The position numbers and the translations under genes were made by a program. A stretch of 64,000 nucleotides of DNA from Caenimonas sp. SL110 (lineage in GTDB: Bacteria > Pseudomonadota > Gammaproteobacteria > Burkholderiales > Burkholderiaceae_C), in the NCBI RefSeq assembly GCF_001044395.1, contig NZ_JANU01000016.1:140373-204372 (forward strand). The letters run 5' to 3'. Positions within the stretch are counted from its first letter, which is position 1. Each line of letters opens with the position of its first letter. The notes beneath the pieces were generated by a model. It searched no databases, was not told the origin of the DNA, and worked only from the letters and a program-made list of their open reading frames with translations. Of the stretch, positions 18,228 through 26,896 are shown piece by piece.

Positions 18228-19490
18228 CTACCTCGCGCTCAGCTGGATTCCGATGGCGTAGGCGCTGGTGTTCGCGCCTTGCGCGGACGATCCGTACTGC
18301 GCGCCCGGATTGTTGCGGGTGTGGGTCGCCAGCACGAACGCATGGAGGATATCGGTCACGCTGTACATCGCGCCCAGGCTGGTGTGATTGCCGCCGAGTC
18401 CACGCGTGCTGCAGGCGACACCGCCACTCAGGCTGCAGCTGCCCGCCGAAGCACGCGCATGATTGGCCGCGAGCCGCAGCCTGGCGGTCAGCTTGTACTC
18501 GGCGCTCACCTGCGCGGCCACGTTGCCGTACGACCTGAACTTGCCCGGCGGCCCACCGCCGGCGACGCTGTCCGATTCGCTGTAGCGCATGCGTGCGATG
18601 TCGGAGCCTACGCGCCAGGGACCCTTGATCCACGCGCCGGAAAGCCGCCATGCGTGGTCGCGCGAAGTCGCGGTTGCTGCCGGGTTCTTGATGGACGTTG
18701 CCGCAGGCGCAGGTGCATCAGGCCCGAAACTCATGGGAAGCCAGTCGCGATGCTGCTCGGTGACGAGCGCCGCATACCAGGGGCCGTCCCGCCACTGCAC
18801 ACCCACTGCGGTCAGCGTGGACTTGAGCCGCGTCGCTGTCTCGACCGGCCGCACCGCGTGCGAGACGCCCAGGTTGAAGCCGGACCACTTCGGGCTGACC
18901 CAGGTGAGCATGCGGTTCGTTCGGTTGTTGAACGACGCCTCGCCTGCCGCACGCCAGCCCACGCCCGACACGATGCGCGATGTGGACACGATGTTGCTGG
19001 AACTCACCCGCAGCATTCGCACCGGGTCGCCCCAGTCCTTGTAGACCGTGTCCATCTGGCCCAGCATGAAACGTCCGATGTTGCCGTGTTGGACAAACAC
19101 GAACGCGTCACGGGTGCGGAAATTTTCCTGGAAGCTGCCCTGGAAATCGACGAGGCCCTGCACGTCATAGCCGAAGCTCAAGGTGCCTTGCGCAAAGGTG
19201 CCGCGAAAACCGATGTAAGAGTTGGACCACTCATGGTCCTCTGTGTCGGCTTTCGGGTTGGCATTGGACGTGAGCACGACCCGGTCATTGCGCAGCGTCC
19301 CCATGTTGCCGACGTTCGTTCCAGCCGTCGATGGCGTGCCGAAGGTCTGCACCTTCCACTCGGGGTAGAGGTTGTAATAGAACTCGAAAGGCGATGGGCC
19401 TGGTTCCTGGGCAAATGCCGGGATGGCCGGAAGGGCACAGGCGCCGATGACGAAGAGCAAGGCGGCGGGTAGCTTGCAGGCGGGGATCAT
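18228..19490 (-). CDS. outer-membrane porin-like beta-barrel protein
   Basis: Starting at the ATG 19488-19490, the protein has 420 residues. It has a clear signal peptide (LPAALLFVIGACALPAIPAFA), then alternating amphipathic strands in the style of trimeric Gram-negative porins (SYIGFRGTFAQGTLSFGYDVQG, RFMLGQMDTVYKDWG). No lipobox is seen. It would let small solutes cross the outer membrane. Porins usually end in phenylalanine for barrel assembly; this one ends QLSAR, which is unusual. The AAGGA ribosome site lies in the 12 bases between the start codon and the CCA of the upstream tRNA-Leu. It is the first gene of the operon, 4 bases before the ATP-grasp gene. Confidence 0.8.
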   Translation of the reverse strand: MIPACKLPAALLFVIGACALPAIPAFAQEPGPSPFEFYYNLYPEWKVQTFGTPSTAGTNVGNMGTLRNDRVVLTSNANPKADTEDHEWSNSYIGFRGTFAQGTLSFGYDVQGLVDFQGSFQENFRTRDAFVFVQHGNIGRFMLGQMDTVYKDWGDPVRMLRVSSSNIVSTSRIVSGVGWRAAGEASFNNRTNRMLTWVSPKWSGFNLGVSHAVRPVETATRLKSTLTAVGVQWRDGPWYAALVTEQHRDWLPMSFGPDAPAPAATSIKNPAATATSRDHAWRLSGAWIKGPWRVGSDIARMRYSESDSVAGGGPPGKFRSYGNVAAQVSAEYKLTARLRLAANHARASAGSCSLSGGVACSTRGLGGNHTSLGAMYSVTDILHAFVLATHTRNNPGAQYGSSAQGANTSAYAIGIQLSAR

Positions 19491-19502
19491 CGATGTCCTT
19501 GG

Positions 19503-19589
19503 TGGTGCGCGGGGGGGGACTCGAACCCCCACACCATTGCTGGCGTCAGGACCTAAACCTGGTGCGTCTACCAATTTCGCCACCCGCGC
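19503..19589 (-). tRNA. tRNA-Leu (anticodon UAG)
   Basis: An 87-nt class II tRNA on the minus strand. The acceptor GCGCGGG pairs with CCCGCGC, anticodon TAG sits in GTTTAGGTC, there is a long variable arm, the T-loop is GGGTTCGAGTCCC, and CCA is encoded (TGG 19503-19505). Its 3' end is 12 bases from the porin start codon on the same strand, so the two are probably transcribed together. Confidence 0.93.
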
Positions 19590-19657
19590 TTGCCCTGAAA
19601 GGCAAAGCGGGCAGCCAGTCGCCTGGCGGCCCGCGTGAATTTCGGTCCAGCGCGATT

Positions 19658-22600
19658 TTACGCGGGAACCATGGCGCTTTCGGCCGCAGATGCAGTCTTG
19701 GGCGTCTCGTCTCGCCTCACCCGGAACCATGCGGCGTACATCGCAGGCAACGCGAGCAAGGTCAGCACCGTCGCCACGATCAGCCCGCCCATGATCGCGA
19801 CCGCCATCGGCCCCCAGAACACCGAGCGCGACAGCGGAATCATCGCCAGCACCGCAGCCGCCGCCGTCAGCACGATGGGACGCAAGCGGCGCACCGCCGA
19901 CTCCACGATCGCATCCCAGGCCGGCACACCGCGCGCCCGGTCCTGCTCGATCTGGTCGATCAGGATCACCGAGTTGCGCTGGATCATGCCCATGAGTGCG
20001 ATCACCCCGAGCAAGGCCACGAAACCAAAGGGCCGCCCCAGGAGCAGCAGCGCGCCAGCGACGCCCGCGATTCCCAGAGGACCGGTGATGAACACCAGCA
20101 TCGCGCGGCTGAAGCTATGCAGTTGCAGCATCAACAAGGTGAAGGTGATGAACAGCATGATGGGCACGCCCGCTGCAATGGAGCCGGTCCCCTTGGAGCT
20201 CTCCTCCACTGCGCCTGCGACCTGGATCGCATAGCCCAGCGGCCACTTCGCCTCCAGCGCTTTCAGCCTGGGCATCAGTTCAGCGGTCACTGTCGCTCCC
20301 TGCAGGCCCTCGACGATATCGCCCTGCACGGTGATGGCGTAGTCGCGGTTCTCGCGCCACATCACGCCCGGCTCCCAGGTGAATACCGGCTTGGCAATCT
20401 GCGTGAGCGGAATCGACTTGCCCGTCGCCGTGGGCAGGTAGGCATTGCCGATATCGGTGATGGCATTGCGTTCGTCGAGCGGTTGCCGCAGCAAGATTTC
20501 GATGAGCTTGTCGCCCTCGCGGTACTGCCCGATCGCGGTGCCGGAAAGAATCGTGCGGGACGCCTGCGCAATCGACTGGCTCGTCACGCCGAGTGCTCGC
20601 GCCTTGGACTGATCGACCTCAAGCCTGAGCACCTTGACCGACTCGTTCCAGTTGTCGTTGACGCCTCGCGTGTTGGGGCTGGCACGCATGATCGCCTTCA
20701 CTTCATCGGCGCGTTCGCGCAATGCAACAGGGTCAGGCCCGACCACGCGAAACTGCACCGGGTACGGCACGGGCGGGCCGTTGGGCAGCAGCTTGACGCG
20801 GCCCCGCACTTCAGGAAATTCTGTGGCCAGCAGCGCAGGCAGTTTCACCCGCAGCGTTTCGCGAATCTTCAGGTCCCTGGGCATCACGATGAACTGCGAA
20901 ACGTTGCTCTGCGGAAAGACCTGGTCGAGCGGCAGGTAGAAGCGGGGAACTCCCGATCCGATCCAGGTGCTCACGCCAGTGACGCCGGCTTCACTGCGCA
21001 GGCGCTGCTCGACGCGCTTGGTCACCTCTTCATTTGCCGCAAACGATGTGCCTTCAGGAAACCAGATGTCGACCATGATTTCAGGCCGGCTCGAATCGGG
21101 GAAGAACTGCTGCTGCACCTTGCCCATACCCACGATGCCCAGCGCAAAGATCAGGATGGTTGCGCCAATCGTGATCCAGCGATGCTCGACGCACCAGTTC
21201 ACCGCGCGGCGAAAGGTGCGATAGAACGGCGTGTCGAAGTGTTCGTGGTGATCTTCGCCACTGACTGCGTTGGCCGCAGCCTTGGGCGGCGCCTTCAGGA
21301 TCAGCGTGCCCAGGTACGGCACAAAGTAAACCGACACCAGCCAGCTGAGCACCAGCGCCGCCACCGTCACCGCGAAAATCGCGAAGGTGTATTCGCCCAC
21401 CGTCGATTTCGCCATGCCGATCGGAAGGAACCCCGCAGCAGTAATCAGCGTCCCGGTGAGCATGGGCATCGCGGTGATCTCGTAGGCAAACGTGGCGGCA
21501 CGAACCTTGTCGTAGCCCTCTTCCATCTTGCGCACCATCATTTCCACCGCAATGATGGCGTCGTCGACCAGCAGGCCCAGCGCGATGATGAGCGAACCCA
21601 GCGAAATCTTGTGCAGGCCTATGCCCCAGAAATCCATCGCCAGGAAAGTGACCGCCAGCACCAGCGGAATCGTGATGCCCACGACCAGGCCCGGCCTCAT
21701 GTCGATGTAATAGCGCTTCCACAGTGGCAGCGCCGCAGAGTCGGGCCGCTTGTGAAACCCGAGCGCGATGAAGCTCACCGCCAGCACGATCACCACGGCT
21801 TCAATCAGCGTGCTGACAAACTCATTGACCGAGTTCGACACAGCCCGCGGCTGGTCCTGCAACTGCACGAGCTTGATGCCGGCGGGCAAGCCGTCTTCAA
21901 CGCGACGCGAGACGGTCTTGAGCGCACCGCCCAGCCGGATGATGTCGCCGCCTTTGGCCATCGACACGCCCAGCGCAATCACTTCCTTGCCCTGGTGGCG
22001 CACTTTCACCACCGGCGGGTCGACATAGCCACGCTTGATCTCGGCGATGTCGCCCAGCTTGATCTGGTTGCCGGAAGTTCCTCGGATCGGCATACTGCGC
22101 AACTGCTCGACGGCCTGGAACTGGCCGCCCACTCGCACCTGCACCACGTCAAGCGGCGTCTGGACTGCGCCAGCGGACTCCACCGCATTCTGCTGGCCGA
22201 GCTGGGCCAGCACCTGGTTGAAGTCCAGGCCGAGCTGGGCCAATCGCTTCTGCGAAATCTCGACAAAGAGCTTTTCTTCCTGCGCGCCGAACAACTCCAC
22301 CTTGGCGACATCAGGTACACGCAGCAGCTGCTGGCGTACGTCGTCTGCAAAGCTCTTGAGCTCGGCGTAAGAAAACCCATCGGATTCCAGCGCGTAGATC
22401 ACGCCATAGACATCGCCGAAGTCGTCGTTGAAAAACGGCCCCTGCACACCGCCCGGCAGTTGCCCGCGCATGTCGCCGATCTTCTTGCGCACCGTGTACC
22501 AGACGTTGGCGACCTCAGAGCCCTTGGACGAATCCTTGATCTGGAAAATGATCTGCGACTCGCCCGGTTTGGAGTAGCTGCGGATCTTGTCGGCGTAGGG

Positions 22601-22897
22601 TGCTTCCTGCAGCGCGCGCTCCAGCTTGTCTGTCACCTGCTCGGCCACTTGCTGCGCGGTTGCGCCCGGCCAGTAGGTGCGAACCACCATCGCACGGAAG
22701 GTGAACGGCGGGTCCTCGTCCTGCCCCAGCTGGAAGTACGACGCGACCCCCAGGATCATCAGCACGATCATCAGGTAGCGCGTGAGGGCCGGATGTTCCA
22801 GCGCCCACCTGGAAAGATTGAAACGCTCGCTGGGCTGCACCCGCGCGGCGTCTGCCGGCTGCTGCTGCGCTTGTGCTTTCTGCTCTGTCATGGTCAC
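19658..22897 (-). CDS. RND-family efflux pump inner-membrane permease
   Basis: A 1079-residue protein of the AcrB/HAE-1-like RND superfamily. After a short N-terminal tail rich in Gln and Ala, the first membrane helix starts at YLMIVLMILGVASYF. The proton-relay aspartates are in GLLVDDAIIAVEMM (TM4). A large periplasmic loop follows each of TM1 and TM7, as expected for a trimeric proton-driven pump. It forms a tripartite system with the adaptor encoded 15 bases upstream. No TolC-type outer-membrane gene is adjacent, so it presumably uses a shared one. Substrate type is not predictable from the sequence. Confidence 0.93.
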   Translation of the reverse strand: MTMTEQKAQAQQQPADAARVQPSERFNLSRWALEHPALTRYLMIVLMILGVASYFQLGQDEDPPFTFRAMVVRTYWPGATAQQVAEQVTDKLERALQEAPYADKIRSYSKPGESQIIFQIKDSSKGSEVANVWYTVRKKIGDMRGQLPGGVQGPFFNDDFGDVYGVIYALESDGFSYAELKSFADDVRQQLLRVPDVAKVELFGAQEEKLFVEISQKRLAQLGLDFNQVLAQLGQQNAVESAGAVQTPLDVVQVRVGGQFQAVEQLRSMPIRGTSGNQIKLGDIAEIKRGYVDPPVVKVRHQGKEVIALGVSMAKGGDIIRLGGALKTVSRRVEDGLPAGIKLVQLQDQPRAVSNSVNEFVSTLIEAVVIVLAVSFIALGFHKRPDSAALPLWKRYYIDMRPGLVVGITIPLVLAVTFLAMDFWGIGLHKISLGSLIIALGLLVDDAIIAVEMMVRKMEEGYDKVRAATFAYEITAMPMLTGTLITAAGFLPIGMAKSTVGEYTFAIFAVTVAALVLSWLVSVYFVPYLGTLILKAPPKAAANAVSGEDHHEHFDTPFYRTFRRAVNWCVEHRWITIGATILIFALGIVGMGKVQQQFFPDSSRPEIMVDIWFPEGTSFAANEEVTKRVEQRLRSEAGVTGVSTWIGSGVPRFYLPLDQVFPQSNVSQFIVMPRDLKIRETLRVKLPALLATEFPEVRGRVKLLPNGPPVPYPVQFRVVGPDPVALRERADEVKAIMRASPNTRGVNDNWNESVKVLRLEVDQSKARALGVTSQSIAQASRTILSGTAIGQYREGDKLIEILLRQPLDERNAITDIGNAYLPTATGKSIPLTQIAKPVFTWEPGVMWRENRDYAITVQGDIVEGLQGATVTAELMPRLKALEAKWPLGYAIQVAGAVEESSKGTGSIAAGVPIMLFITFTLLMLQLHSFSRAMLVFITGPLGIAGVAGALLLLGRPFGFVALLGVIALMGMIQRNSVILIDQIEQDRARGVPAWDAIVESAVRRLRPIVLTAAAAVLAMIPLSRSVFWGPMAVAIMGGLIVATVLTLLALPAMYAAWFRVRRDETPKTASAAESAMVPA

Positions 22898-22912
22898 CCC
22901 TGCGCCCTGCTT

Positions 22913-24058
22913 TTATTTGCTGGACGCAGTGAGCGCCACGGCCGCGCTGCTTGCCAGCTTGTCCTGGTAGATCGCAACCTTCTGGCCCGGCGAAAGCACG
23001 TGCACACCGGCAGAGACCACCAGCATTCCGGGTTGCAAACCGCTTGCGATCACGGCTTCGTTGCCGTCGGCCGTTGCAATCTGAACCGGCTGTGACTTCA
23101 CGGTCATCGTGGCCTTGTCCAGCACCCAGACTGCGGTCCCCTGCCCGTCCTTGCGCAACGCGCTGGTGGGCAACTTGATCACCGGGGTTCCCACGGCGCT
23201 GAGCGCTTGCGGCGACACGTAGGCTGTGGCGCCCAGCGGCGCTGCAACTCCCGCCTCCAGCGCAACCTTGACCGAATAGGTACGCGTCACCGGGTCTGCG
23301 CTGGCGGCGACTTCGCGCACCTTGCCGCTCAGGTTCGTCTTTTCGCTGGCCCATACCCGCACCGTGACATCGGACCCCGGCTTGATCGCCGCGACCTTGT
23401 CTTCCGGCACCGAAAACACGACATCGCGAGGGCCGTCCTGCGCGATGCGAAACACCGGCGTGCCCGCCGTCACCACCTGCCCCGGCTCTGCCTCGACTGC
23501 GGTGATCACGCCCGAAACATCGGCTACCAGATTGGCATAGCCCGCCTGGTTGCCCTGCGAAGCGAGCTGCGCACTGGCCTGGTCGAGTTGCGCCTGCGCG
23601 GCCTTGAGTGTGGTCTCGCGGCGCTCCAGCTCTGCGCCGCTGATGAAGTTCTGGTCTTTCAGGGCGGCGTAGCGCTTGAAATCTCCGGCCGCCAGATCGC
23701 GATTGGTCGATGCCGCAGCGACCTGCGCGCGGGCGGCATCGGCTGCAAGCTGGTAGTCGCGCGGATCGAGCTGTGCCAGCAACTGACCGGCCTTCACGTG
23801 TTGGCCGAGCTCAGCCTGGCGCTTGACGATCTTGCCGGCCACACGAAACCCCAGGCGGGACTCGACCCGGGCACGCACATCGCCAGAAAACTCATGGACG
23901 GACTGGATGCTGCCCACGCCAACGGTCATGACCTTGACCGACCGGATGGGCTCGGGCGCAGGCGCGGGTTTGGAGCAGGCAGTGAGAACGGCAACAGAGG
24001 CTGCGAGAGCCAGGCTCAAAACAACACGAGCGCGGCCATGAGAGGTCAGCTGGGGCAT
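22913..24058 (-). CDS. RND efflux periplasmic adaptor (membrane-fusion) lipoprotein
   Basis: A 381-residue protein if started at the ATG 24056-24058 (MPQLTSHGRARVVLSLA). The signal peptide ends in the lipobox LTAC, so it should be anchored in the inner membrane by a lipidated cysteine. The adaptor layout follows: a beta-barrel/lipoyl half (RVESRLGFRVAGKIVKRQAELGQHVKAGQLLAQLD), a coiled-coil hairpin rich in Ala/Gln/Leu, and the second lipoyl half (GVITAVEAEPGQVVTAGTPVF). It bridges the RND permease to an outer-membrane channel. It is the first gene of the pump operon, with a palindromic operator candidate 62 bases upstream. Confidence 0.93.
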   Translation of the reverse strand: MPQLTSHGRARVVLSLALAASVAVLTACSKPAPAPEPIRSVKVMTVGVGSIQSVHEFSGDVRARVESRLGFRVAGKIVKRQAELGQHVKAGQLLAQLDPRDYQLAADAARAQVAAASTNRDLAAGDFKRYAALKDQNFISGAELERRETTLKAAQAQLDQASAQLASQGNQAGYANLVADVSGVITAVEAEPGQVVTAGTPVFRIAQDGPRDVVFSVPEDKVAAIKPGSDVTVRVWASEKTNLSGKVREVAASADPVTRTYSVKVALEAGVAAPLGATAYVSPQALSAVGTPVIKLPTSALRKDGQGTAVWVLDKATMTVKSQPVQIATADGNEAVIASGLQPGMLVVSAGVHVLSPGQKVAIYQDKLASSAAVALTASSK

Positions 24059-24119
24059 GGCAGTCCTAGGGGTATCAATACAGGGTGGCAATGCGGAGAA
24101 ATCGGGCTGGATCAGTTCG

Positions 24120-24141
24120 TTACTGACTGACCGGTTAGTAA
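24120..24141. promoter_or_regulatory. palindromic operator upstream of the RND efflux operon (TetR-type)
   Basis: The core ACTGA-CCGG-TTAGT (24126-24139) is a palindrome with one mismatch, extended by TTACTG on one side and AA on the other. It lies in the 132-base divergent gap between the efflux operon and the squalene-synthase-like gene. TetR repressors of efflux pumps often bind sites with a CCGG-type centre, but no tetR gene is in this window. Confidence 0.45.
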
Positions 24142-24190
24142 TCTATGAGAATCGCTGAGCCTTGTCAAGCGACAATGACGGGTTCAACCA

Positions 24191-25240
24191 ATGCCTCGCG
24201 CGCCCTTGCTCCAACCCGAACTGCTGTCGCTCTTGCGCGGGGTATCCCGGTCTTTCTATCTCTCGATCCGCGTGCTGCCCGGGCAGCTGCGCCTTCCGAT
24301 CGCCGTGGGCTACCTGCTCGCGCGCGCCACCGACACCATCGCGGATACATCGCGCCTGCCGGCAGACGAAAGAGCGGCCCGCCTCGATGCGCTCATTGCG
24401 TTAATAGAAGCCCCACCCGACCCCGAAGCTGCCAGCCTGCTCGCCGCCGCCGTGCTGCCCTATCAGGACGACATCCATGAGCGCGCGCTTCTCATGGCGC
24501 TGCCCGAGTGCCTTCACTGGCTGGACGAACTCCAACCCCCGGACAAGGCTGATGTGCGCCAGGTTCTCAGGCACATCACGCGCGGACAAAAGCAGGATGT
24601 CCTTCGATTCGCATCGCCGGGCCAGGCGCCCATCGCGCTGCCATCGGCGTCCGACCTGCATGAATACACCTGGCTGGTCGCAGGCTGCGTGGGCGAGTTC
24701 TGGACGCGCCTGTGCGTGCGACACCTGCCCAACTTCGCCAATCTCCACGAGCGCGAGATGCGATCGCTGGGCCAATCGTTCGGGCAGGCACTGCAACTGG
24801 TCAACATCCTGCGCGACCTGTCAGCCGACCTCGCCAACGGCCGCTGCTACCTGCCTGCCGATGAACTGTCCGAGGTGGGCATCACACCGGCCACGATTGC
24901 CGAACGGCCGGAGGCCCTCGCCCCGATCTGGTCACGCTGGATGGAACAGGCGCAGCAGGGCCTGGACGACGGCATGGGCTACGCAGACGCGGTCAACAGC
25001 GCGCGCGTGCGAGCCGCCAGTGCGCTGCCGGCGCTGCTGGGCGCGCGCACGCTGGCGCTGCTGCGCGAAGCGGGCGTACGCGGCTCCATGGAACGCAAAG
25101 TGAAGATGGAGCGACGCGAAGTGCGCGCGGTGATGCTGCGCCTCGCACTGACCCTGGGTGGGCGCGATGCCCTGTGGAAGCAGTTCATGCGCCTGCGCGG
25201 CGCGGGTGACACAGACGGATGGGACAATCCGCGGCCATGA
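24191..25240 (+). CDS. squalene/phytoene synthase-family protein (squalene synthase-like)
   Basis: A 349-residue cytoplasmic or membrane-associated isoprenoid condensing enzyme. Both aspartate-rich motifs that bind the prenyl diphosphates through magnesium are present: DTIAD in LLARATDTIADTS near residue 50, and NILRDLSADL near residue 200, followed by GRCYLP. The opening GVSRSFYLSIRVLP is typical of one-step squalene synthases rather than the HpnC type. It probably makes squalene or a related C30 product from farnesyl diphosphate. Its stop overlaps the start of the next gene (ATGA), a coupled pair. It is divergent from the efflux operon. Confidence 0.8.
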   Translation: MPRAPLLQPELLSLLRGVSRSFYLSIRVLPGQLRLPIAVGYLLARATDTIADTSRLPADERAARLDALIALIEAPPDPEAASLLAAAVLPYQDDIHERALLMALPECLHWLDELQPPDKADVRQVLRHITRGQKQDVLRFASPGQAPIALPSASDLHEYTWLVAGCVGEFWTRLCVRHLPNFANLHEREMRSLGQSFGQALQLVNILRDLSADLANGRCYLPADELSEVGITPATIAERPEALAPIWSRWMEQAQQGLDDGMGYADAVNSARVRAASALPALLGARTLALLREAGVRGSMERKVKMERREVRAVMLRLALTLGGRDALWKQFMRLRGAGDTDGWDNPRP

Positions 25241-26076
25241 CACCGCAAGAGTACGTCCAGCAAAAGGCCGCCGCCTCAGGCAGCAGCTTCTATTACGCCT
25301 TCCTGTTCCTGCCGGCGCCGCGCCGCGCGGCCATCACCGCCTTCTATGCGTTTTGCCGCGAAGTCGATGATGTCGTTGATGAAGTGACCGACCCCGGCGT
25401 GGCGCAGACCAAGCTCGCATGGTGGCGCTCCGAGGTTGCCAAATCGTTCGACGGCTCCCCGAGCCACCCGGTGATGAAGGCCCTGATGCCCAGCACTGGC
25501 ACCTTCAACATCCGCCAGGAGCAGTTGCAGGCCGTGATCGAAGGCTGCCAGATGGACCTGGAGCAGACGCGCTACCTGGACTTCATCGCGCTGGAGCGCT
25601 ACTGCCATCTGGTCGCCGGCGTCGTGGGCGAAGTGGCCGCGAGCATCTTCGGCCAGACCGACCCGCGCACGACCGACTATGCGCACCGCCTGGGTCTTGC
25701 ATTCCAGCTGACCAACATCATTCGCGATGTGGGCGAAGACGCGATGCGCGGGCGCATCTACCTGCCTGTGAACGAGTTGCAGCAGTTCGACGTGAAGGCC
25801 CACGAAATCCTCAACCGCATCTACTCCGATCGCTTCGTGGCCCTGATGCAGTTCCAGGCGGCGCGGGCGCATCGCCTGTACGACGAGGCTCTGGCCATGC
25901 TGCCGGAACCCGACCGGCGTGCACAAAAACCGGGGCTGATGATGGCCAGCATCTACCGCACGCTGCTGCGCGAGATCGAAAGCGATGGATTCAAGGTGCT
26001 CAACCAGCGCGTCAGCCTCACGCCCCTGCGCAAGTTGTGGCTGGCGTGGAAGGTGCAGGCGCTGGGCCGGATGTAG
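25237..26076 (+). CDS. hpnD: presqualene diphosphate synthase-like (HpnD family)
   Basis: A 279-residue squalene/phytoene synthase-family enzyme starting at the ATG 25237-25239, overlapping the upstream stop. The first aspartate motif is YAFCREVDDVVDEV near residue 42, the second is QLTNIIRDVGEDAMRGRIYLP near residue 155. Both match the HpnD class, which makes presqualene diphosphate from two farnesyl diphosphates for hopanoids. HpnC- and HpnE-like genes, which complete that route, are not beside it. Its 3' end overlaps the convergent gene on the minus strand by 59 bases. Confidence 0.8.
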   Translation: MTPQEYVQQKAAASGSSFYYAFLFLPAPRRAAITAFYAFCREVDDVVDEVTDPGVAQTKLAWWRSEVAKSFDGSPSHPVMKALMPSTGTFNIRQEQLQAVIEGCQMDLEQTRYLDFIALERYCHLVAGVVGEVAASIFGQTDPRTTDYAHRLGLAFQLTNIIRDVGEDAMRGRIYLPVNELQQFDVKAHEILNRIYSDRFVALMQFQAARAHRLYDEALAMLPEPDRRAQKPGLMMASIYRTLLREIESDGFKVLNQRVSLTPLRKLWLAWKVQALGRM

Positions 26077-26761
26077 GGCCCGTGCGGTAGTTCGGGTTGG
26101 CGATTTCCGAATCGACCTCCCAGTCGAAGTCGTTCTTCTTCATGATGAATGCGCGCACGATGAATTGCGGTGCGACTGCGCCCAGCACGACGACTTCAGT
26201 CTCCCAGCGGTAAGGCGCGGCTACTTCCGAATTGAGGCAGTACACGCGACCTTTCGATTTCACGATGGCGGCCATGTCGATCTGGTAGACCACACGCATC
26301 GCGGGCTCGCGCGAGTCCTTGGGGTGATAGTACGGATCGGTGAATTCAAGCGTCGCACTGAACACCTTGGCCGTCGGCACAAACGGGGTCGAGTGGCAGA
26401 ACATCCGCCCCTGCCTGGCAGCGTTCTCAAATCCACCGTCTTCGCCATACGCGTGATCGATCAGCACTTCCAGCAGGCGTTGCTCGGGACCATCAGCAAG
26501 ACCCATGCAGGCCGGGTCATCATCCATCGGGCGCAGGCCCTTGCTGAATACTTCACCGGGGGACAGGGTGCAGCCGTGATAGCCCGCCTGCGCGATCGCG
26601 ACCTTTCGATGGGTCCAGATGATGGCAACCGGATCACGCTCAGGCGCGCCTTTGATGGGGATTGCGTGGTTGGCACGGCGTTGTGCAGGAACGATGGTGA
26701 AACGCCGGGCAGTCGCAACACCGGCCACAGCCGAGAGCCGGCCAAAACCTCTGATTTGCAT
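26018..26761 (-). CDS. uncharacterised protein, possible ADP-ribosyltransferase-like fold
   Basis: A 247-residue protein from the ATG 26759-26761 (MQIRGFGRLS). I do not recognise the family with certainty. The order of motifs resembles ADP-ribosyltransferases of the pertussis-toxin type: a first strand ending YHGC followed by LSPGEVFSKGLRP, then an ST motif in MFCHSTPFVPTAKVF, and a late ExE in YRWETEVVVLGAVAPQFIV. The first catalytic position is His rather than Arg, so it could also be an unrelated fold. No signal peptide is obvious and no immunity or partner gene is adjacent. Its C-terminus overlaps hpnD convergently. Confidence 0.45.
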   Translation of the reverse strand: MQIRGFGRLSAVAGVATARRFTIVPAQRRANHAIPIKGAPERDPVAIIWTHRKVAIAQAGYHGCTLSPGEVFSKGLRPMDDDPACMGLADGPEQRLLEVLIDHAYGEDGGFENAARQGRMFCHSTPFVPTAKVFSATLEFTDPYYHPKDSREPAMRVVYQIDMAAIVKSKGRVYCLNSEVAAPYRWETEVVVLGAVAPQFIVRAFIMKKNDFDWEVDSEIANPNYRTGPTSGPAPAPSTPATTCAGA

Positions 26762-26837
26762 GAGCGATGACCTTCCTGTGAAAGGTCGCCATCCTATGGA
26801 GCGGACCCTGAAATGCGGCCCATACGCAGGTCTTGGA

Positions 26838-26889
26838 CTGTCATGCCGGACATGATCCGGCATCCACCGCGAAGCGGCGACGGCGCCTG
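26838..26889. repeat. dispersed palindromic intergenic element, copy B (shortened)
   Basis: Begins CTGTCATGCCGG and holds the first hairpin (ATGCCGG/CCGGCAT) and the small CCGCGAAGCGG stem, but lacks the third hairpin seen in copies A and C. It lies between the 26018-26761 gene and the HAD hydrolase gene. Confidence 0.75.
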
Positions 26890-26896
26890 ATCGTGC

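Noticed and set aside
19493..23095. 1200-codon plus-strand open frame opposite the RND permease
   Set aside because: Antisense of a clear RND gene; composition (His/Arg/Asp/Gln runs) is that of a high-GC shadow frame.
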